Part shown: positions 59,427-64,000 of the stretch, in pieces
How positions within the stretch are numbered: the first letter of the stretch is position 1
Layout: each line of letters starts with the position of its first letter
Assembly (NCBI RefSeq): GCF_024172085.1
Contig: NZ_JAMZDZ010000001.1
Location: 6,572,001-6,636,000, forward strand
Direction: 5' to 3'
DNA from: Hamadaea flava
GTDB lineage: Bacteria > Actinomycetota > Actinomycetes > Mycobacteriales > Micromonosporaceae
DNA length: 64,000 bases
Notes under the pieces: generated by a model
What the model saw: the letters and a program-made list of their open reading frames with translations, nothing else
The model's database searches: none
What the model was told of the DNA's origin: nothing
Made by a program: the position numbers and the translations under genes

Positions 59427-60113
59427 GTGTTCCTGACCATCGCGCACCGGGGTGACCCGTTGGTGCACCGCGAGAACACCATGCCGTCGTTCCGCTCGGC
59501 CGTCGACAAGGGCGCCAACACCGTCGAGTTCGACCTGCGCCTGACGCGCGACGGCCGGATCGCGCTCCTGCACGACGCGTCGTTGCAGCGGCTCTGGGGT
59601 GTGGACGCCCAGTTCGCCGACCTTACCCTGGCCGAGCTGCGCGCGATCGACGGCGAGGGCTACCAGGTGCCGGAGTTCGCCGAGCTGATCGACGAGTTCG
59701 ACGACGTCACCTTCCTCGTCGACCTCAAGACCGACGACGTGGTGGCGCCGGCCGTCGAGGCGCTGCGCAAGAAGCCGGGCGCGTTCGAGCGGGCCATCTT
59801 CGTGGCGGCCCGGCGAGGCGGCCGGGAGGCGCTGATCAAGCTGCGGCAGGACGAGCCCGACGCGATCATCGGGCTGGACTGGACCGAGGAGAACCCGGCC
59901 CCGGCCGACCTCCTCGACGCGATGAAGCCGCAGTACTTCGGCCCACGTTGGGCCGTCGCCGACGCCGCCGAGGTGCCCCGCATGCGGGCCGAAGGCTACC
60001 GCGTCTGGGTCGGCCCGCTCGCCGACCCGGCGCAGGTCGCCGCCGCGGTCGCGTACGGGGTCGACGGGCTCGTCGCCGACGACATCGCCGAGCTGCTCTC
60101 CCTGCTGCCATGA
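59427..60113 (+). CDS. Glycerophosphodiester phosphodiesterase
   Basis: A 228-residue cytoplasmic GDPD, splitting glycerophosphodiesters to glycerol-3-phosphate and an alcohol. Catalytic residues sit in IAHRGDPLVHRENTMPSF (His, Arg, Glu), VEFDLRLTRDGRIALLHDAS (Glu, Asp, second His), and the late GVDGLVADD. GTG 59427 is fixed by GGAGAGA 2-8 nt upstream. Its stop overlaps the first permease start (ATGA), tying the enzyme to an importer and pointing to uptake of an intact phosphodiester. Confidence 0.93.
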   Translation: MFLTIAHRGDPLVHRENTMPSFRSAVDKGANTVEFDLRLTRDGRIALLHDASLQRLWGVDAQFADLTLAELRAIDGEGYQVPEFAELIDEFDDVTFLVDLKTDDVVAPAVEALRKKPGAFERAIFVAARRGGREALIKLRQDEPDAIIGLDWTEENPAPADLLDAMKPQYFGPRWAVADAAEVPRMRAEGYRVWVGPLADPAQVAAAVAYGVDGLVADDIAELLSLLP

Positions 60114-61051
60114 GCACCCTGGAGACCGCGCGCCCGGCGACCCAGCAGCCGGATACCCCGGTACGCCGTCGCAAGCCGAAGCGTGCGCGGGAGTACCTGA
60201 CGTTCCTCGCGCTCGTCGCGCCGAACTTCATCCTGCTCGCGGTCTTCTCGTACTGGCCGGTCATCTACAACGCGTACCTGAGCCTCACCGACTGGAACCT
60301 GATCGCGCCCATGCCGACCTTCGTCGGCCTGGAGAACTATCAGGAACTGCTGACCGGGCACGAGTTCCGCGAGGTGCTGCTGACGACGGTGATCTTCGTC
60401 GTCGGCATCGTCGGCGGCAGCCTCGTCCTCGGGCTGGGCGTGGCCCTGCTGCTGAACCAGAAGCTCAAGGGCCGCGGCGTCGTCCGCACAATGGTCTTCG
60501 CGCCGCACGTGCTGTCGGGCGCCGCGGTCGGTCTGGCCTGGGTCTTCATCTTCGACCCGAACTACGGGCTGTCCCGGGTGGCGTTCTCCGCCATCGGGCA
60601 GAGTTCCCCGTCCTGGCTGACCGACTCCGGATGGGCGTTGCCCGCCGTGATGATCGTGTACCTCTGGAAGAACGTCGGCTTCTCGGCCATCGTCTACCTG
60701 GCCGGGCTGCAGGGTATGCCGAAGGACCTCTACGAGTCGGCGTCGCTGGACGGCGCGGGCGCGTGGACCGTCTTCCGGCGGATCACCCTGCCGCTGCTCT
60801 CGCCGGTCACCTTCTTCCTGATGATCACCACGATCATCTCGTCGTTCCAGGCCTTCGACGTCATCGCCGTGATGACCGACGGCGGTCCGGGCGGCGCCAC
60901 GACCATCCTCTCCTGGTACGTCTACGAGAAGGGCTTCAGCGACTTCGAGGCGGGCCCGGCCGGTGCCGGCGCCGTCGTCATGTTCGTGATCCTGCTGGTG
61001 ATCACGCTGCTGCAGACCCGGTTCGTCGAGCGGAAGGTCCACTACCGATGA
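60110..61051 (+). CDS. ABC sugar/glycerophosphate permease (UgpA-like)
   Basis: A 313-residue inner-membrane permease of the CUT1 family. A basic cytoplasmic start (PVRRRKPKRAREYL) precedes six hydrophobic segments. The EAA loop that contacts the ATPase reads ESASLDGAGAWTVFRRITLP. MTDGGPGGATTILSWYVYEKG is a typical CUT1 block. It pairs with the next permease and the lipoprotein. No ATPase gene follows; actinomycetes commonly use a shared MsiK-type ATPase. Confidence 0.92.
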   Translation: MSTLETARPATQQPDTPVRRRKPKRAREYLTFLALVAPNFILLAVFSYWPVIYNAYLSLTDWNLIAPMPTFVGLENYQELLTGHEFREVLLTTVIFVVGIVGGSLVLGLGVALLLNQKLKGRGVVRTMVFAPHVLSGAAVGLAWVFIFDPNYGLSRVAFSAIGQSSPSWLTDSGWALPAVMIVYLWKNVGFSAIVYLAGLQGMPKDLYESASLDGAGAWTVFRRITLPLLSPVTFFLMITTIISSFQAFDVIAVMTDGGPGGATTILSWYVYEKGFSDFEAGPAGAGAVVMFVILLVITLLQTRFVERKVHYR

Positions 61052-61869
61052 CCGTCGCCCGCAAGTTCAGCCTGTACCTGTCGCTGACGGTGGTCGGCGT
61101 GATCATGGTCGGCCCGCTGTACTGGTTGTTCGCCTCGTCGCTCAAGCCGTCGGCCGACATCTACTCGTTCCCGCCGGCCTGGTGGCCGACCAGTTTCGAG
61201 TGGCACAACTACGTCGACGCGTGGAAGTCGGCCCCATTCGGCGACTTCTACCTCAACTCCATCATCACGACCGTGGCGGGAACGGCCCTGGAGGTCGCCA
61301 ACGCCGTGCTCACGGCGTACGCCTTCGTGTTCCTGCGGTTCCCGTTCAAGCGGGTGCTGTTCGGCATCCTGCTCGCCGCCCTGATGGTGCCCGGCCATGT
61401 GGTGCTCCTCCCGAACTACCTCACCGTCTCCGAGCTGGGCTGGATCAACACCTACCAGGGCATCGTCATCCCCGGGGCGGCCTCGGCGTTCGGGGCGTTC
61501 CTACTGCGCCAGCACATGCTGACGCTGCCCGACGAGATCATCGACGCCGCCCGCGTCGACGGCGCCGGGCACCTGCGCCGGCTGTTCAGCGTCGTCCTGC
61601 CGCTGTCCAAGCCGATGGTGATCACCGTGACCATCGTGTCGATGGTCGGCAAGTGGAACGACTTCGTCTGGCCCCTCATCGTCACCAACACCAACAGCAT
61701 GCGGACCCTCCCGGTCGGCCTGCTCCTGCTGAAGAACGCCGAAGGCTACGTGAACTGGGGCTCGGTCATGGCCGCCACCGTCTTCGTGGTCCTGCCCGTC
61801 CTCGTCGTGTTCTTCATCGCTCAGCGCCAGATCGTCGCCGGGTTGACCCAGGGCGCCGTCAAGGGCTGA
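61048..61869 (+). CDS. ABC sugar/glycerophosphate permease (UgpE-like)
   Basis: A 273-residue CUT1 permease, partner of the previous gene (ATGA overlap). Six membrane segments are visible. The EAA loop is DAARVDGAGHLRRLFSVVLP, preceded by GAFLLRQHMLTLPDEII, and WNDFVWPLIV is the usual segment-5 signature. It forms the heterodimeric channel with the UgpA-like protein. Confidence 0.92.
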   Translation: MTVARKFSLYLSLTVVGVIMVGPLYWLFASSLKPSADIYSFPPAWWPTSFEWHNYVDAWKSAPFGDFYLNSIITTVAGTALEVANAVLTAYAFVFLRFPFKRVLFGILLAALMVPGHVVLLPNYLTVSELGWINTYQGIVIPGAASAFGAFLLRQHMLTLPDEIIDAARVDGAGHLRRLFSVVLPLSKPMVITVTIVSMVGKWNDFVWPLIVTNTNSMRTLPVGLLLLKNAEGYVNWGSVMAATVFVVLPVLVVFFIAQRQIVAGLTQGAVKG

Positions 61870-61904
61870 CACCCCTCCCTCGATCTGTCCAGAAAGGATC
61901 GTCA

Positions 61905-63248
61905 ATGAAGACTTCCCTGAGCCGTCGCAGTCTGCTCGGCCTCGCCGGGGGCGCCCTGCTCGCCGGCCCGCTCGCCGCCTGCGGTGGTGGGTCCGGCGGT
62001 GGCGCCGGCGGCTTCTCCCAGCCTGAGGGAAAGGTCCCCGCGCAGTACGGCAAGCGGCAGCGCGTGGTCATCTGGTTCCCCTACACCGGCGCCACCGGTG
62101 ACGCGTTCACCAAGCTCGTCGGCAAGTTCAACGACTCCCAGCAGAACATCTACCTGGAGGCGCAGTTCCAGGGCACCTACGACGAGGTCGCCCAGAAGCT
62201 CGCCGCCGGCATGCAGGCCCGGCAGGTGCCGGACATGTGCATCTTCTCCGAGGTCACCTGGCGGAAGTTCTACCTCAACGACGCCCTCGAACCCCTCAAC
62301 GGCTACTTCGGCAACGGCCTGGCGACCACGGACTACGTGGACACCCTGATCGCGGAGGGCACCGTCAAGAACGACACCTGGTGGGTGCCCTTCGGCCGCA
62401 GCACGCCGCTCTTCTACTACAACAAGACGATGTTCGCCCAGGCCGGGCTGCCCGACCGGGGTCCGAAGACGTGGGCCGAACTGCGCGAGTGGGCGCCGGC
62501 GCTGCAGAAGGTGAAGGTCAACGGGCAGTCGCCGAAGCTGCACGCGTACCCGCAGGTGGACGGGGACTGGATGTTCCAGGGCGCGGTCTGGCAGTGGGAC
62601 GGCAACTACTCGAAGAACCTGGACGTCACCATCGACCAGGGCGGGGCTGTCGAGGCGGGCGAGTTCCAGCGCACGCTGATCCACACCGACAAGCAGGCGT
62701 ACATGGCGAAGAGCCCGAAGGTCGACTTCGCCAACGGCCTGATCGCCACCCTCCAGGAGTCCACCGGTACGCTCGGCAGCCTGCTCAAGGACGCCAAGTT
62801 CGAGGTCGGCGCGGCGTTCGTCCCGGAGCAGAAGAAGTTCGGCTGCCCGACCGGCGGCGGCGGTCTGTCCCTGCTGGCCGGCGTGCCGAAGGACCGTAAG
62901 CAGGCCGCGTTCGAGTTCATCAAGTTCGCCGCGCAGGCGGAGAACGCGGCGCAATGGTCGGTCGACACCGGGTACCTGCCGGCGACGAAGGCGGCCCTGA
63001 CCGCCCCGGCGATGGCGCAGCGATTCACCGAGCGCCCGGCCTTCAAGGTGGCCGTCGACCAGCTGCCCAAGACGCAGGCCCAGGACATCGTGCGGCTGAT
63101 GGTGCCCAACGCCAACAAGGTGATCTACGGCGGCCTGCAGAAGATCTACGCCGACAACAAGCCGGCCCAGGAGGTCTTCACCGAGGTGGCGACGGAGCTG
63201 CGCAAGAACACCGACAGCGTCCGCGACGCCATCTCCAAGCACATCTGA
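61905..63248 (+). CDS. ABC substrate-binding lipoprotein (UgpB-like)
   Basis: A 447-residue solute-binding protein of the SBP_bac_1 family. The signal SLSRRSLLGLAGGALLAGPL carries a twin-arginine motif and ends in the lipobox LAAC (Cys26). The mature part has VVIWFPYTGATGDAFTKLV, the GTYDEVAQKLAAGMQARQVP block and WWVPFGRSTPLFYYNKTMFA, typical of glycerophosphate and oligosaccharide binders. AGAAAGGA precedes ATG 61905. It probably delivers the ligand that GDPD cleaves. Confidence 0.92.
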   Translation: MKTSLSRRSLLGLAGGALLAGPLAACGGGSGGGAGGFSQPEGKVPAQYGKRQRVVIWFPYTGATGDAFTKLVGKFNDSQQNIYLEAQFQGTYDEVAQKLAAGMQARQVPDMCIFSEVTWRKFYLNDALEPLNGYFGNGLATTDYVDTLIAEGTVKNDTWWVPFGRSTPLFYYNKTMFAQAGLPDRGPKTWAELREWAPALQKVKVNGQSPKLHAYPQVDGDWMFQGAVWQWDGNYSKNLDVTIDQGGAVEAGEFQRTLIHTDKQAYMAKSPKVDFANGLIATLQESTGTLGSLLKDAKFEVGAAFVPEQKKFGCPTGGGGLSLLAGVPKDRKQAAFEFIKFAAQAENAAQWSVDTGYLPATKAALTAPAMAQRFTERPAFKVAVDQLPKTQAQDIVRLMVPNANKVIYGGLQKIYADNKPAQEVFTEVATELRKNTDSVRDAISKHI

Positions 63249-63272
63249 TCGGCCCCAGCGGCAAAGCGGGAT

Positions 63273-63677
63273 TCAGCCCGCGAGGAAGCTGAAGCGCACC
63301 TGGCGAGTCGGGTTGTCCCCGTTCGGATCGACGAGGCAGACCGACTGCCAGGTGCCCAGCGCGATGCGGCCGCCGAGCACCGGCAGCGTCGCGTACGGCG
63401 CGATGAACGCGGGCAGCACATGGTCGCGGCCGTGTCCGGGCGAGCCGTGCCGATGCCGCCAGCGGTCGTCGGTCGGCAGCAGATCGTCGAGGGCGGTCAG
63501 CAGATCGTCGTCGCTGCCCGCCCCGGTCTCGATGATCGCGATGCCGGCCGTGGCGTGCGGGGCGAAGACGTGCAGCAACCCGTCGCCCCGGCCGGCCACG
63601 AAATCGGCGGCCTGGCCGGTGAGGTCCACCACCGACGGCCGGCCGCCGGTGCGTACGGTGATCACAGTGCTCTCCAC
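63273..63677 (-). CDS. YjbQ/UPF0047 family protein
   Basis: A 134-residue protein of the UPF0047 (YjbQ) family, small trimeric enzymes annotated as secondary thiamine-phosphate synthases. Family blocks are FAPHATAGIAIIETG, WRHRHGSPGHGRDH (His-rich metal site), and LGGRIALGTWQSVCLVD. It starts 9 nt after the stop of the upstream Gmad2 gene on the same strand and converges on the ABC operon. True physiological role is uncertain. Confidence 0.88.
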   Translation of the reverse strand: MESTVITVRTGGRPSVVDLTGQAADFVAGRGDGLLHVFAPHATAGIAIIETGAGSDDDLLTALDDLLPTDDRWRHRHGSPGHGRDHVLPAFIAPYATLPVLGGRIALGTWQSVCLVDPNGDNPTRQVRFSFLAG

Positions 63678-63686
63678 GAGCCCAGA

Positions 63687-64000
63687 CTAGGCGAGCAGGG
63701 TCACCGGAATCCGGACGACGTCGGAATGCGAACTGTCGTTGGGTGAGATCCAGAAGACCTCGACGATCCCGGCCTGCGCCCGGCCGACCCGATAGGACAC
63801 CCGTACGCTGAACGACCCCCGGCAGCCGGAACCGCAGGTGGCCGTGGTGAACGTGGTCGCGATCTGCTTTCCGGCGGCGTCGAGCACCCGGATGTTCACG
63901 GTGGCCTCGAAGACGTCGGCGGTTCCGGCGACCGTGATCGGGCTGCCGCGCCGCTGCCCGATGACCGGGTTGGTCACGACGATGGCGGGCAGCAGATCGG
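63687..64000 (-). CDS. Gmad2-domain (immunoglobulin-like) protein, 5' end cut
   Basis: The C-terminal 104 codons of a protein open past the window's right edge. They form a Gmad2 Ig-like domain, first seen in spore-germination proteins: VTNPVIGQRRGSPITVAGTA, DVFEATVNIRVLDAAGKQI, and GSFSVRVSYRVGRAQAGIVE ending in RIPVTLLA. A CGSGC pair may form a disulfide, hinting at export. Such domains occur on actinobacterial surface lipoproteins. The N-terminus is not in the window. Confidence 0.8.
   Translation of the reverse strand, partial: DLLPAIVVTNPVIGQRRGSPITVAGTADVFEATVNIRVLDAAGKQIATTFTTATCGSGCRGSFSVRVSYRVGRAQAGIVEVFWISPNDSSHSDVVRIPVTLLA

Noticed and set aside
60110-63248. ABC importer judged incomplete because no ATPase gene is present
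   Set aside because: CUT1 importers of actinomycetes usually share a distant MsiK-type ATPase, so this is a normal arrangement.
1-64000. tRNA, rRNA or known riboswitch genes
   Set aside because: I looked for T-arm-like GTTCGA cores with matching acceptor stems and for classic riboswitch motifs and found none convincing. A covariance search would be decisive.

Overview
The window is about 71% GC by eye, densely packed, and reads as chromosomal DNA of a filamentous actinomycete. Micromonosporaceae is my best guess, from gene content and codon style only. Supporting signs are a FasR-fabD-fabH-acpP-fabF fatty-acid operon, a mycothiol-type maleylpyruvate isomerase family protein, an AfsR/SARP regulator, class II HelD, DUF3145, DUF402, Tat-exported proteins, and many genes whose start codon lies 6-7 nt after a TANNNT -10 box (leaderless mRNAs). 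I see no rRNA, tRNA, CRISPR array, insertion sequence or prophage.

Layout. 1-8 kb: two efflux pumps with divergent MerR and MarR regulators, a DUF402 protein, an aromatic-acid-exporter-like membrane protein, and a GAF histidine kinase/NarL response regulator pair. 7.4-14.8 kb: a coupled SDR-VOC-QueA-like operon, CsbD, a mycothiol-type enzyme, a PP2C phosphatase, a very short LuxR/AAA regulator, pirin and a Tat-exported protein. 14.9-26 kb: a flavin monooxygenase, HpcH/HpaI aldolase, AfsR-type regulator, an FchA-like cyclohydrolase coupled to an unusual FolD, a zinc-ribbon SDR, a MarR/RibA pair, an acetyltransferase and a tyrosine phosphatase. 26.1-27.1 kb: a decayed Abi-family gene behind a strongly structured, promoter-bearing leader RNA. 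27.1-37.5 kb: GH74 xyloglucanase with CBM2, M14 carboxypeptidase, HelD, DedA, DUF3145 and a GH3 lipoprotein. 37.5-45.4 kb: fabF, acpP, fabH, fabD and fasR, then lppM-like and gltX.

45.4-50.7 kb is a complete non-phosphorylative L-fucose pathway: dehydrogenase, lactonase, dehydratase, 2-keto-3-deoxyfuconate dehydrogenase and a terminal FAH-fold hydrolase. A GntR/FCD repressor with a twin palindromic operator controls it. 50.8-53.2 kb holds an anti-sigma-like ATPase, a TagC-like Tat protein, a DUF47 protein and a PiT transporter stub. 53.3-63.2 kb is a second catabolic unit: two FGGY kinases, a phosphatase, a DeoR regulator, a D-2-hydroxyacid dehydrogenase and an inositol-monophosphatase-like enzyme, then a GDPD coupled to a Ugp-type ABC importer without its own ATPase. 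TTAAC-rich DeoR-type sites precede both halves, which suggests one regulon for a glycerophosphodiester or sugar-phosphate ligand that I cannot name.

Points most worth a second look: the Abi remnant with its structured RNA; a 65-bp tandem duplication that places two overlapping 21-codon mini-ORFs between fabD and fabH; a FolD lacking the catalytic lysine beside an FchA-like cyclohydrolase; a zinc-ribbon SDR lacking the catalytic tyrosine; and a palindromic repeat that sits twice between convergent genes.
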